This document shows, in pieces, positions 47,401 to 61,882 of a DNA stretch of 64,000 nt. This DNA is from Allacma fusca. Taxonomy: Eukaryota; Arthropoda; Collembola; Symphypleona; Sminthuridae. The notes beneath the pieces were generated by a model. That model was not told the DNA's origin. It did no database searches and saw only the letters and a list, made by a program, of their open reading frames with translations. A program made the position numbers and the translations under genes. Numbering within the stretch: position 1 is the stretch's first letter; each line of letters begins with the position of its first letter. Where the stretch lies: the NCBI GenBank assembly GCA_947179485.1, contig OX359249.1, positions 8,556,001-8,620,000 of the forward strand. The letters run 5' to 3'.

Positions 47401-50400
47401 GTTAAGTCAGTTCTGAGAAGGCATTTAAGAGTGTTGAAAAGTTGGAGAGATGTGGACGGAGAAAAGTAATAGACGGGAGAATGATGTTGCAAGGGTTGGC
47501 AGGGGCTGGAAAACTGCACCATTCAATGGAGGTAATAGCGGTAAAAATAAATTGCCATCCAGGACGTCAATAATTCTTGCAATTAAAACTAGCCGTAAAT
47601 GTCATTGGAATGTAAACTAAGTCAATAAATAAGGCACCAAAAGGTCCAAGGTTCTGGAACAATTGTGACCAAAGGGAATGTGAGTCCGTAGTAATACGGC
47701 CACACCTTTGGAGGACGTATAGCGGCTCTTAATACCTCTCGTTAATTTCAAACAGACCAATAAAGATTACATGAGTACAACCATAACATCCCTAACTATC
47801 TCATAAAAGGATTATTAGAATTGAAGAACAATTTGTGGAATAATGTGAAATCACATTTGAGGCTGAATAACTGCCAGAGTCAACTCAACCTCAGACACTT
47901 TACTTTACTTTGGAATTTCTCCCTTCCTATATTCGATTCTTTTTGTTTCTATGTACATGGTCAGAAAGTGGGATAAAAAATACAAGGAGCTATTCTCAGA
48001 TTCATTCAACTTACCAATTTTTACCCTTTTGTTTGCCACCGTCGTTGCCTCCAAGAATGTAAAGGTCCATATTTTAGACTGACTCTTTAATGTGAAGGCG
48101 CGAAAGGTTTCTAAGGTTCTTTTTTTATGCCTTCGAATCTCGAAAATGATAAGCTTCGATAAGTCTGAGACTACCATGTAGGCTTATCCTTAGTTTTGTT
48201 AGTTGTACTCCCCTCGGATATGTCTACAATAAACCAGGGAGTCAAAGAAAATTCATCTATGCAAGTTATCAATCGGAGACACGTTTGAGAAATTTGCAAA
48301 TCTCGTCATCTCCGGTTCCACCTTGTACCTGACAAATCTCATCTATAGTCACGAATAGCCCAGTCAGCATCAAATATTTTTAGGCTCGTAACTGCTCAAA
48401 ATACATGTACAGCTATAAATATACAGCTCAAGTCAAAGTTATGCAATATCCGGAGCCAAAGATAATCCCCATTGTTTTGGAGCGTGGCGGCCGAATAATA
48501 TCTATAGACCAAAGAAATAGTAGCATATGTACTCTGTACTTCAACAAGTATAGGTACATACATACATAATACGGGAATAACTGCGCATAGAATACAATTC
48601 TATTACACTAAATCACATCTGTAACTGCACCGTTGCCCCTCAACTATGTACTATTACTTAATTCTATACACACAAGCGCTCATTCCAGGAGTAATATAAC
48701 TGTAAGTTTACAACAATCCTCGTTACCTTTATGAAGGCTTTCGAGGCACGTTGTACTCTGGCCTTTTGGCGGACTGGAGGAAGGTAAAAGTAAATATGAG
48801 CCTTCTTATTACATGAGGAATGTCGGTCGGAGGAGTCCCTGCTGAGAAGGGACTCTCCATAAAAAGTGAATGTAGGTGCTATCTGCCCGTGCTTAGATCA
48901 AGAGTGCCGAAACTCAATTGGCAATTTTTATGAATCTCAACGGAGACCTTGCATCTTAAGCGCTCTTTATTGGCCATTACCGCGTAGACATTCTCACCCA
49001 CCGAAAGATGCCTACATGGAGACCAGAGCAAAGTATTTATGTTCTTGGCAGTAAAGCAGAAACTTGGCCCGAGCAGTCCGGCTAACTTAAGATATCTGAG
49101 TATCACTCAACGAGAAGATTATGTGTGGTTTTTATTTTTTTTTTAGTAATTTTGCAATGATTACAAACTATTTATGACTGTCCGCAGTGATTATTACTTC
49201 ACTCATTGCCCAGCAGGCAACTTTGTACTTGTTCCCCATTAAAAAGTCAATTGTATTACCACCTATTATGTACTTACTCATGTTCTCTCCTTTTGTATGG
49301 TAAGAAAGTTACACGAGCTAATCTGTAAATTATGTACATGGTTTGATGCTTTGTAGGGATGGACGGACATACAGTATGTATGGACAGGCAAATATTACAA
49401 AGGACCTGTTCATCAAATTCCTCTGCTTGTCTTTACTTATCCACCTGTTGAATTTCTTCAGAAATTCTATATGTATTTGTAAGATTTGAAATTGAGAGAG
49501 ATTCTTGACCTTTGAAGTGTGATTTTGACGAGTTTCCCCAGGGAAAGTTTAACATTAATGTAGAAAGACGTGAAAGCTGACAACTCTTCCGGTAGCTGCT
49601 GCTGTTGCCTCTCCAGCTGCTGTTGACTTGACAAGAGAACGCTGACTGATTGTCCGTAGGCATTATTTGAATAAGTACAATGTTCATAAACTCATATAAA
49701 GCGTGTTCATAAACCAGCTTCGTGAGGATGATGGTGAAGATAATCATGTCCGTAATTTGCTTGTTATAATAATTCTAAGGAGAATTGATGCTCTTGTTTG
49801 CTTTTGTTGTTGTTCCTTCATACTGTTGTTACCTCGAGACTATGGGCTGATGGTCAGTCCACGAGTCAAGGAAGAGTGAACAGATGATATATTGTTTACA
49901 TTGTGCTCACTCACTCAGGCAGTCTTTTTTTTTCATCCTATCTCAGCACGCGGGATCAGCTCATTTTTTGATCTGCAGGCACGGGAACATATCTAGACCT
50001 GTAAATGTCAGCACTTGATCAAAATACTTCCTTCTCAATTCAAAGGCTTGTATGCATGTTAATACATTTATTAACATGTTAAGTTGGGAGCTTGTACTAG
50101 AGTTTCCATGTGCAGCTGCTTCCTCAAGGAAAGTATATCATTTTATAATCTACCAGACAATTGCTTCCATATAATTCATACACATAATTTTTACTTGTAA
50201 GCTTGAGGTGTCTGCCAATTTTTACCAAACAAAATATGGCCAATAGAGTCGCCCTATAGATATAGTCAGAGCGTTTCAAATACAAGAGAAAAAATTAGCT
50301 GGGTTTGAATCAGAATTCATGATCCACGTTGCACGAAGGAACACAGACTCGGATTGAAGACTCTGTGACTTTGAACCCTAGTTTTTGGTACCATCCCGTC

Positions 50401-50965
50401 CATGTTGTTACCAGTTACCAGACCATGCACACGCGTCAGTGCTTGTTAAGATTTCCGAATTCCTCAGTATAATTTCCGTGCTGTACATTGTCTGGGGTCT
50501 CAGAGGCTTACACATTTCTGTGAACACTGCATGTTTGAATGAGTGTACACATTCCAATGTAAATTTTGGCATGCGAAGCGCATCTTATTTGTGATTCTAA
50601 TTACAAGCTGCAATAATGGGCATGCTTTTATTTTAGTCAAATATGAAACCCTCAAATGTATGAACAGTTTTTTTTTGCTCTTGTAGTAAGTACTAGAAAA
50701 AAGTGAAGTTCCTCTCCTGCCTTGTAAAAAAGGCATACAATTAATTTTGAGGGGTTAAAGTAATCACTAGGGAAATGAAATAATTAGACGTACTCATGCA
50801 TGGAGTTTGGTCGTACTTTTCAAACGTGCACTCACACGTCGAAAGTGGGGTCAGTTTAGGAACTTTTATCAGAGGAGAGTGTCACAGGGACAGTACATAT
50901 TACTTTTTTTTTTTTAGATATGTACAAATATACTACAAGAAGACTTTAATTTGGTAACCATTAAG

Positions 50966-51186
50966 CTACCTTGTTACACATGAGCGTCCAACCATGACTT
51001 TTTCGTCTGGTGTGAGTCTTCCCTTGATTTTTGAACCCCATTGTTTACTCTGTAAATCTGTCGGCACCTTTACCTCCCTAAATCTGCTATCAATTTCATT
51101 TGTCTCGGCTGGCTCCAAATAGGTGAGAATTCCCTGCTTTATAACATTAAAACCACCCATACTTAATAATTTAATACCCCCCTCCC
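50966..51186 (-). other. Possible orphan terminal exon
   Basis: A good acceptor (GTGGTTTCAG at the 51187 boundary) is followed by an open frame of about 72 codons to a TAG stop. The peptide has a balanced, soluble-protein composition (GGFNVIKQGILTYLEP, then GSKIKGRLTPDEK) unlike the Leu/Ser/Phe-rich chance frames nearby. No family recognised, and no upstream exon identified. Confidence 0.2.
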
Positions 51187-54100
51187 CTGAAACCACAGAG
51201 TCTCAAACATGATTCCGCATGAATTCTTTACAATTTTGCCTAAACAGTTTTGTTTGGTTCGTTGATGGTATTATGAAAGAGCTTGAGGAGCAGAACTAGC
51301 ACGGCATTCCTTCTTCGAAGAAATTGGTTTCGAAAAATTTGAAAATAACTTGAGTTTTTTTTTTGTTTTGTTTACGAGACATGAAAGCAAGGCTAGCTAA
51401 AGCTACTGTTCTCAGGTACAAGGGAAGGAGACGTGCTCAAGTCATATCACGACGCATCGACAGGTTAAGTAGAAAATGAGAGTTAGAATTAGGGCAATAA
51501 CAAGCGAGATTTTCCAAGGATTGGCCCTTGAATTAGTCTGTGAGTGAAGGAGAAGAGTGTGAATTGACTGGATCAGCATTTAAGGTCCGGGCGGTGTGCA
51601 AGTATATATGAGTCGGAGGTGAAAAAGATAGTGAGATTATTGGTGAGATTGAAGATGGGAGAAAACCGGCGGCTGACTGTACTGTCCAATGTAGCCGATT
51701 CATATATAATGGGTCTTGATAATGGAGCGTCATAAAGAGAAGTTGGATTTTTATAACTGCGAACAACTTTGGAAGGGATTAAAGTTTTTATGAAAGGAGG
51801 AAGCGTCAAGTATAATGCACTGAGCTTCAAATCCAAACTTGCTACTTCATTCAGGAGCTTCCAACAGATGAACGTTGAGGAAGGCATTGCATACTACCAT
51901 TCATAGTAGTCCTATGGGAAAGGTTAGGTTTGCTCAGGAGTCAGTCAGGAGCCTTAAATATATACTATTTATTGACTACCAATGTATCTATGTACATCTA
52001 TACTTTCAAACTTTATAGACAGTGCCGTCCATGTACAATAACATTAGATAGTGTTGTATGTAATTCATACAGAGACATTGGTACATCCATGAGGAAAGGA
52101 AGTACGAAGGGTAGGGAATTGTCTTGAAAAATTTAGTTCTTACATTTCCCTCCGCGTTATTATTAAAGTCGTCGGATCTGAAAAGTTGAGTATTTTTTCC
52201 ACGAACGAGAGATGAGAATCAAGTGAAGGAAACAATCTTTGCGGTCTGAAGCATCAAGATATGTTTTTAGCTCTCTGTCCATGGTTGATTCCTTTTTGAC
52301 TTGTGGAATGTTCTAATTGGACTTTTGTAGGAACATACTAAACGGTAACCATCCTCAATCCAGAGACTTTTACATCTTTCTACGCATCCGAGATCCGAGT
52401 CCATGTTATTTGATTTCAATGGAATACCTGTTGGTTCAACTTCAGTATGAGCAGCATTCAGCATTAAATTTTACACGGGGTATGTACAGATTATATGTAT
52501 TTTACTTATTTTACTGTCAGGATATTTTAGGCCACTATTAGATTCCCAAGTATGCAGAGTAGAGGGCTTTTACTGTATAATAAGGGAACTTAAGGACGCG
52601 GGAGAGGTAGGAAGCTCATCCTTCAAAGTGAGTATGTCATTGTGAGTCAAGTGTGTAGCTCTTGCTTCTATGCCCGCTCTTTCTAGAACAACTCCATCGG
52701 ACTTGTTGTTGGTTGTTACTCCACAATTTGATACTTTTCCTTGCTTGCTCCTCCATAATGTGGAGGGTTTGAAGGAGTCAAAATTAAATGCTCATTCCAG
52801 TTTCCTTGTGGTTAGGAAGTCAGAGAACAATAGTTATTACTGAGGAAGATCAGAAACAACCTGGAGGGTTTGCATTAACCCGTTCTCTTGTCATCCAACC
52901 CATATCATATAAGTATATGTTCAACATTAAAAAAAAGAATCCTCAACTTTGTACTTACGACTTCCAGAAGTCACTCCTGAAGGAAGTAGTCACTACTTTT
53001 CCAGACACTCTACTACTACTTATGTAATGGTTAGCTACGCCCTGGCTTTTGGTTACAAGCTACCTGCAACACTGGATATAATTACTCTGAGTGAACGTAA
53101 TACGGTTCGTTCAATTTGGACCAAATCTTTCAGAAAAAAAAATGTTTTCCCATAAAAAATCTGTTACTGTGTTTCTTTTCGGATAAAAAGCCCGCACGCG
53201 TGGTTCAACTGTCTAATTTGGGAGTCAAAGCCAGTGTAGTATGTCAGTGGGAATTATGTCAAGTTCCTTGAAAGTGTAACACTATGTATCTACAGAAAAC
53301 TCTCTCTGTAAAAGCACCCTCGGATGTCCGAATATATTATTAATTACCTCTATAGAGAAAATGCTTGGACGAAAGGGCCTCATACAGAGAATCCATTGTA
53401 CTTCTTATCCATAGCTGTGTATGTGTAACTATGTATGCGTATTTTATAATACAAGGGCCACTCGTTTTTAAACCCTTCCATTGTTGCGGGTTACAGAACT
53501 AACCTGTACACAAATGAGTGTAATAAGACTTTGAGGTTATACCGTAAGCTAATGTAATTGTGGCTTGTCCATTGTAGGACTACACTATATTTGTAATCCA
53601 TTGTGATACAAAACAGACAAATAATGTCCCGGAGTCCGAAATGTATTAGGCTCCAGTTGATTCATGCTCCTTGGCATTTGGTCTGATTCCATCCCCCTTT
53701 AACTTCTATTATTATTATTACATGGCTATAATCCTTGTTTTCATCCGACACCAGCAGTCAGTGAGACAAGCGGACTTGAAATGCTACGTGTAATCTGTTT
53801 GACTGGATCCAAATCAAATTGTTTACAGTATTGTAAAAGTATGTAGGTACAGCTCGTCGGACGTACATAGTCTTGGAGTGTAACATTTAGGACAAAAACG
53901 GAGGAGTGTACTTTTTTTTTAATATTTAGCCACTGGACATATATTTGAATATGAATTGTGAGTCAATGGGGAGCTCGGACGGACTCCGGTAATACCTTGT
54001 GGATAATGCTATTGTAAATCGTTACCTAGGGAAACAGTTGAACTAAATCCATCTCTAATGTACCCACATCTTTGGAACGGGCTGGTGAGATCCTCTCCCT

Positions 54101-54370
54101 TCTTACATAAATTCCAGTGGGATACCACCTATTTATTTTGTCACCTCCTCAAACTTTATTCTGTAGGAAGAATCACTGTGTGAACAGCATCTTTGGTACT
54201 TAACAGCCATGATTACCATGATTATAACCTGGACTGGACTGGGTGTGTAGTGTGCGGAGCATATGTTTTCACAACGCACCCCCAAACCTTTCCTCCGGTC
54301 CATAAGAGGTTTGCATATAATGGATGAAAAATTTAAATTTCTTCATTTCGTAGCCAGCTTGTCTTTCCTA

Positions 54371-54374
54371 TCTC

Positions 54375-54405
<31 letters not shown>
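54371..54405. repeat. (CT)n microsatellite
   Basis: Interrupted TC repeat of about 35 bp. Confidence 0.95.
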
Positions 54406-56235
54406 GTCACGTCTTTGCTCGGAGAAGAAAACTCGTCAATCTACTTAAGTCTATTTTTGGAACAATGTGAAAAAACATACTGACACAGGTAGATTACTAG
54501 GTAAGTATCACATAAGAGACTAACCTTTGTATGGGAAGCTTGTGTGGGACCTTTAGAATGAAACGACATAGTTTATGGAAGTGAGAGGAACCTTTAAGAA
54601 GGGAATTGTAACCTTTTAATGAGGAAAGTAACCTTTAAAAAGTAAAACAATCTTGAGATGTTCAACTCAATCAGCACAGTGCTGTATAGTTGCATAAATT
54701 TACATGCGTTATGTGTTGGAGAGCGAGAACAGTGTCCTCCTGCACCAGACTCTATGGCCTGCTCATCATTAAAATGTCAATGGCTTGGATTTCCTAAAGA
54801 CTTGGAGAAGAGCACTCTCAAAGGAGACTGCCTTCCAGGAAATGACTACCTTGCGAATTTACAATGTTAATTTGGGACTTTATGAGTTCATTTCTCCTCC
54901 AGCCCAAGAACGAAAGGGAAATGAAGGGCGGACTGGAATGCAGCTACTTATGTAGATGTTATTTCTGCAGCTGGAAAAGCGTGCCTCACATTATTTTTTG
55001 TTCCAGTGCATTTTGAATTTAACAATCAATTGTTACACTCGTAAATTCCAACTTCAGAAGAAAAAAAAAGAATGTGGAGTCTTGACATAATTTGGTAAGT
55101 AAAATCCCACGTTACATGCACAAACATGCATCTCCGGATCAGGTGAGATTCTTATGAGAGTCAAATTTTTCAAATTCAAGCCGTCGTTGGTTTTTCTTTG
55201 GAGTCCATGATCGATCCCACACATCTCTCATCCCGCAGTAGTTCGGCATTACATAAAACTGGTACAATGTACATACGTCACCTTCAAATATAAGCCCTAT
55301 AGTTTCGGACGGAGCGTACTTTGAACACGCGAATCAGCCCCAAACAACATTCCTAACTGTTAATTATACACTTGAGGTTAGTCCGACTAACATTGATGCT
55401 GACTGGTGTTATAAAAGCTGACCACACGGTTCTGCCACTACTATTAACTATTTATTCACAGATCGTCCTATTGATTTTTTAGAGCATCCAACTCAGGAAA
55501 TCTCAGGAATTTAATCTAAATTTCTTTCCCATGCTAAACATTACCAAACAAATGCGTACGCAATGTGGTAATCACAACTGAGTGTACGCATATCATTAGG
55601 GATCTGATGAGCACGCCCCTGTTGGAGTTACCAATCGCCTCGCAATGTGCACCTTAAATGAGCTTACACGTGAACATGCCTTTCACATGTTCCTACTATA
55701 TCTATGCCTGCCCAAACTCTACCCTATAACAGATATCCCCAGGATGGCATATAATAAGCATCTCGAACAATGTGAATTGTGAATCTTGTGAACTAACCAT
55801 CTACATATTTCTGCTTGGAACGACATTTGAAACCCCATCATCAGGAGAAGATACGTTCAAGAATTTCTTTGGCAGTCAAAAGTTTTCGGAATTCGAGATG
55901 ATACATATTCTTTTCAATAAATAATTACATCATGCGTGTAATTGCATAACGTTCCAATTATGAGGCTCATTGTAATACCCATAGCCGCATATAAAGCATG
56001 TAAATGTTAGGATTATAAAACGTCTCAACAATCCTTCCCTATCAAAAGGTAGTACAAAAGAGACGGAGCACTTGGAGAGCAACAACAATGAAACCATATT
56101 ATGCTATTGGCACATGATTAGATGTGTCTTAAGTCTTCATATATGAAATTCTAGCTGAATTTTTTTTATATTCAGAACAAGAATGTGTCGGAGTTTTGAG
56201 GGAGCGCGTGAAAAATCTCCTCACATAGGTATGTA

Positions 56236-56883
56236 TTAGGATGCGGATGAGCCTGATATGATGGATGAAAGAATCATTGACTGGAAGCTAAGGAATTCTA
56301 TGATAATTATTCTCATCTGTCTCCGGCATTGTACCTTGTTGGTGAAGACACATAAAATGCTATTTGTAGATCCAAACCGTATCGTACTCTTGTGGTGAGG
56401 AGAGACCATAATGGTGCGGACCACGTCCACGTTTAACAGCCTTGAAGGGAGTTTTTGTTCGGATCCCTTGATTATTATAGTGTCTCTACTGAAAGGAGAA
56501 AATACGTAAAAATGTTTCCTATTAAGTTTAAAAGTTGCATTGTGCTTCCCGCGCGACGGCACATCTCCAGGCATGAAACTGTTAGTACATATAATCGATG
56601 ATCTGATTGTGTGGAATGTATTTAGATGGACATGCTGGTAATGAAAGTATAGTTTTTGTGAGGATTTTTTCCCCTCCGTTAAAGGCAAAAAGGTATATTT
56701 TCGGTACCTGTGTGAATTCGACGGATGATAGCCACAACAGCGAGTGTGGCCTGCCCCAAGGATTCGGAATGTGGGGTTTCCTCTTGCCATATACCCTTTA
56801 GGTGGCCAGCTTATGTTACGCTTTTTACACATACTCACACACACACACACACACAAGTGTACTGTACTCTCCGCTATATACAC
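56236..56883 (-). other. Orphan open frame, 215 codons, unrecognised
   Basis: The longest uninterrupted frame in the gene-poor region; unusually long for AT-rich non-coding DNA. The N-terminal end overlaps an AC microsatellite (CVCVCV). The rest is basic and hydrophobic with no domain I recognise, and no clear start context or poly(A) signal. Coding status undecided. Confidence 0.2.
56836..56855. repeat. (AC)n microsatellite
   Basis: Ten AC units. Confidence 0.95.
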
Positions 56884-58217
56884 AAGCCAAATAAGGATTA
56901 TATAACTGAAGTCCAGTTGAATTGACTACCTATGAGTGTGTACATTTCAGTGATTGCTGAACGAAGGCCAGAGGATGAGTTCAAGTCAGCAATCATTTGA
57001 AACCAACTTATTCTTTATGTACGGTCCCTCAGTGTAAGTAGATACTACTAGTACTATTTACTAGGCATCACCCTACAATCTATGCGGATTTAGGGCTCAA
57101 AGGTAGCCCCACAATATTATACAAAATGTACTACTGCATACCTACAGATACTGGAGGTTCCTCATATCTCTTGAAAAATGGGAAGCATTTTGGGAACGCA
57201 TGTCATACATAACATTACAGGGAGCTGCATTACTCACAGAAATCTTCCGAGTGACAATGTAAGCCTCACTAAGAATTGTTCATCCTGTAAAATACACAGA
57301 AGGTGCCTGGATAGCTGAGTTATGTCCCGATGAGTGTATATGTACATACCTTCTAGAATTACTATGTATAGGTTTCTGTATCCGAAAGCATTGTTCTCCG
57401 GACCGGGTAACCTTTAAGAAAAGAAGTCTCTGCATGATGTACCCAATCTAACAATATGATTGTGGATTCACTCCATTAATTTCCTCTCGTTTTTTCCCCC
57501 TCCCTCTCCCATCCCTCTCACTCTCAGACATTGTTAGGGAGCCATATATAGATCTAGGATTTCTCTCCAAGAATCATCATACAGCACCATTCATTACGCT
57601 CACATTCTTTCCGCTTCCTACCTGTCCAATCAAAATACTATTATCTTATCGGTTTCTCGGAGTGAGTGTACACTTTCCAACATGTAGACTTCTGACTGAG
57701 AGACGGATCCAGGGTTAGTATATATCTGTAACTAGACTCCGTGTAGATACTGCATAGTGCTCACTACTCCGAACACAAAAGATTTGATATCCCAGAAGGA
57801 AACACCAATCGCTGATCTAATCTCAATGTAAATTGAGGAGCACAAGTGCTCCCACATTTTAAAACTTCTTGTTATTATTAAACAGCTACTTCATTACATT
57901 TCCTTGGGAGGCTTTTCTATCAAACGTTTTCTATTTAGTAGATAATACCCTGCTTTTAATTCCTTCAGCACCATGCGACGCCAGTTGAATTTTTTTTTTG
58001 CCAACCCTTGTGTAAGATATCCTCCGGTTAAGTCTGCAAACGTACTGGATTCCATTCAGGAGATTAATCTTAATCCAGCCATTTGGCTGGGGTACTTGCT
58101 CCACAGTAGCTTAACATAAGTGTTGACTCTTACCCTAAGTTCGATTTCACTTGCTGCTTCATTTCCAGGGAGTCTATATATAATTATATCTATATGTAAT
58201 TATGTATTTATATATAG

Positions 58218-58260
58218 AAAATAATTCCTTGCAGACCTTTACTAGGTCTGCAAGTATTTT
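58218..58260. repeat. Hairpin with 10+6 bp stem
   Basis: CTTGCAGACC (58228-58237) pairs exactly with GGTCTGCAAG (58245-58254) over a 7-nt loop, and AAAATA/TATTTT extend it beyond a 4-nt bulge. No coding context; role unknown. Confidence 0.75.
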
Positions 58261-58792
58261 AAAATGGCTCTCTGCAAAAAAATTAGCCCTCAGAGTAAAT
58301 GAACCTCTAGCTTTATCTGCTTAATGTCCCGATGAGAAGTTATATCTACTCATTCGAGACTTGCGCTATGGGACTGGAAGATTTATGAGAAGAAATTAGC
58401 TGCAAAATTTGATAAGGGATGGGGGAATGCATGCGTGCCTTGGAGGTGTCATTTCAGTTTTGAATGTCAAGGTTGATAAGAGTGTGGGTATGGTGCGGTG
58501 TGGGTGCCAGAACTGAAAGAGCAACTGACGCTCCAGCAAGTCATAAAGAAATAGATAGCATCAAGCATAATTCTCCAATTCGTAAAGTTCAAATCACCCG
58601 GAAGATCTCTGTAATATAATCTGTTGTGAGAGTTTATGCGTCGAAGCTCGTTGGTTCCTGTTGGGGTATGTTCACTGTGACCGGAGTCTATCATACTGTC
58701 ACCAGCCCGGACTTACATACGAATCTAGATAAGATTACGCTTTTCAATGTCTCAGTATCTATATGAACTTATGATGGAGGATAAGGCAGTGG

Positions 58793-58830
58793 GAGAGTGA
58801 GAGAGAGAGAGAGAGAGTAGAGAGAGAAAG
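58793..58830. repeat. (GA)n microsatellite
   Basis: GA repeat with one TA interruption. Confidence 0.95.
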
Positions 58831-60362
58831 ACTGGAGGAGTATGCCTTTCTTGTATGTAAACCTCACGGGGGCAGACGGTATTTTGGGATAATGAGAAAG
58901 TCTGTCTGTGCGCTAATGCATGGAAATATGCTGAGTCAAGTAATGTAAACAAATGCACAGTGCGAACTCCGCAAATTATTTACCGTCTGTCGGTTACTTT
59001 TTTTCCCTCACTGCTCTTCCCTAGTCACCTCATCAGTTACAGGGCCGTACATGCCAGGATACTAAAGTCAAGTGTATGCATGAAATGCAAGACGTTCCAA
59101 GTGCAAGGACTACATATATCCCCATATTAAATTTCTGGTAATAAGTGTTGAGAGCACTGAGAAGACAAAGCCACACATTCTTGACGCATTTTGTCCCATT
59201 CGACTATTGTACGAGTTGACTAAACACTTTGAACGACCAAGAGAGAATTCCATTGAAAAGGATTGTAATAACGTGAAAGAGTAAACACTTTGAGCACATT
59301 CAGTTCAATGTACAGGCACACCACAGCGTCGCCTGTGTATCATCTGTTCTTCCCGTGTCTTTAAGACACTGCTCACTCCTGTGTACCCTTAGAAGACTCC
59401 TTACAGGCCTCCTGACAATCACTCCGGACTCTCACCTTTATGAGACTGTGTATGTAGCTACGTATGTACATATGTACATATGAATTCCCTTCCTTATAAC
59501 AGTCTCCTACCCACAAATAAGTACGCTCACGTTAAGAAGTCAAGCTGCAGTGTAACCTGTTGTCGACATTCCATCGGCTTTATGCTCGTCGCTCGCATGG
59601 TGCTCTATGACTTTATCCTTCAATAGTGCATGTGTATGCCCTTTAGAAAAATATAAAAAAAAAGCTTGGCTCAGTTTATGTTCTTATACGCCGCCATTAT
59701 CTTCCTTAACATTGGATTCTATTATGCATCACACAATTAGCATCTAATATGGACAAATTACCAGTGCGCACGCATAAACAAACAGTTATCCGAGTTTCAT
59801 TTTAGCATTCACCCACATTATACCCACAGTTACAGGATTCCTTTCTGGATTCACTCAGGCATCCACAAAAGCTGAGCTTGTCACCTCTTCCATGTATAGA
59901 TACATACATAATTAGATATGTATGTATGTTCCTCACGTCAGGACTCTTCCAGTGACTTCAGGGAAGGTAGATACAGTAATGTGGGACAATGCATGATCTA
60001 ATCACTCGGCTACAAAATACCATCAGATATAATTACTCGTATATAGTTATGTCTCCTAGGAATCAAAAACAGTACTGTACCTCATCACAATCCCTATGAG
60101 GGATCCCGACTTGTTTCAAAATTCCCAAGACAACAGAATTGGAATGGAATCAAGTATAATGTTATATAGATGAAAAAAAAATCCTATTGACGGAGGCGGT
60201 ATTCCAAGAGTCATTCATCAGGAGGATATGCTCAAAGGAATCCATACAAGTTTAATGTGAACTCCTTGAATCAAAGTCGGCGACAATCCAGACAATTCAA
60301 TAGGCTCAAGAGGGGAAAAGTCCAGGAATAACAATTAACAAAGTCAGCATTTTGATGGAGTG

Positions 60363-60402
60363 GTGTGTGTATGTGTGTGTGTGTATGTGTGTGTGTGTGT
60401 GT
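60363..60402. repeat. (GT)n microsatellite
   Basis: About 40 bp of GT with two GTAT interruptions. Confidence 0.95.
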
Positions 60403-61846
60403 AGCTTTGATGGAGTCGGTCGATTCTCACCTTCCATCGCTCTCTGCTCATACTGACGCATAGCTCCGTCTTTTTGTAAATTACGTATACTTACTCTATT
60501 TACATTGTTAGTCCTAAGAACTATTCATAGGTAGATTTTTTTTTAATATGTTGATGTATGTACAACAGTCTGAGCGGAACTCTGAGTACTCCGAAGACAA
60601 ATGCTAGCGGGAAAAATAGAGAAAGACATTTTTTTTAACAACCGCAAGAGCAAGGACAACACCGAAGAAAATGTTAGAAAGAATGCAAAAGGTGTTGACT
60701 GTCGACAAGTACAGATACTACCACACTCAATGAAACCGGGAGGGACAAAAGCTGTAGAGAGAGAGAAAAAAAAAACAATGGAGAAAAAAAAATCCTGAAG
60801 AATTTCCTGTTTGCTTCAATATATTGCTCTCTGCACTATTATCACTGCACTAGATCGTGTTATTTCGAGTAAATTAACTCATTTTTAAACAAAAACTATT
60901 TAATCTCCTTGGAATGTCATTACAGGGTTTGCCGCTCTCATTCTAGTGAGTCTTCCCTTCAAATATCAAACTATCAGGGGCAAGAGCACGGGGTAGACTG
61001 ACTATGTATAAGTAATTACGTCAATGTAGATATAAAGGAACTGCAATAGGAGATACATATACTGTATAGATACAGGGAGTCGTAACGTGTAGAATTTATG
61101 CCGTAGTACAAAAATACAAGGAAAAGGTCCTGTCCCCAGTGTATAAGAAGACTCTACGTAAACAGTTTAGTCCTTCATATGTCAATGTAGTAGGTGTAGG
61201 GATGGGATACGCACAGTAATGGTAGGGAATCGAGAGAGATAAAAAAAAATATTATGTACTTTTCAAGAAGTCACAGTCATTTAGTCGAGAAAATCCGAAC
61301 GAGCTGTAGTTGTAGTCGTAAAATTACGAGCTTGACTAACCAAGTGGAACATAACTTTAACTTTTCCGTATACACACAAACTTTACATGGACATAAAATT
61401 CCTTTTCCTCTGTCTTGGAACACTCATTGAAATTCATTCACACAACCAAAAACATTCACTTGACTCAGTTCAATCTGTCTATACATATAATAATGGTAGG
61501 AATAATAATGCATGGATTTTCATTGTTCTTTCCTCTCTCTCTCTTTCTTTACGCACCTCTTCTCTGGGTTTTTGTGGTAGGAATTCAGATAGAGTTTCCA
61601 ATTCTCCTCAAAATGTATCTATCCTCATTGGAGGTGAAAAGAGACCCTTTAGTCAACTCAAAGGAGTAACGAGGGCTCAAGGCTTCATTTTTTCCTACAA
61701 TATTTCAAGTAATTTTACCTCTGTATTATTTATACATTGAAGCCTACCTTGAAGCAGGGACATTTGCCAGACAACTCTTGACCTTGTGCTTAAATATGCT
61801 TCTTTTGAGGACTACACCTTTCTCTTTCCTCACATCTTTCACTTTC

Positions 61847-61850
<4 letters not shown>

Positions 61851-61880
<30 letters not shown>
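61851..61880. repeat. (TC)n microsatellite
   Basis: Fifteen uninterrupted TC units. Confidence 0.95.

Positions 61881-61882
<2 letters not shown>

Noticed and set aside
47453-47463. TGGACGGAGAA, matching the first 11 nt of miR-184
   Set aside because: The match stops there, and the upstream sequence offers no complementary arm to form a hairpin.
47609-47620. TGGAATGTAAAC resembling the miR-1 seed region
   Set aside because: Diverges after 11 nt and has no hairpin partner nearby.
48833-48855. 8-bp perfect hairpin GAGTCCCT/AGGGACTC
   Set aside because: Stems of this length with short loops are expected several times by chance in 64 kb.
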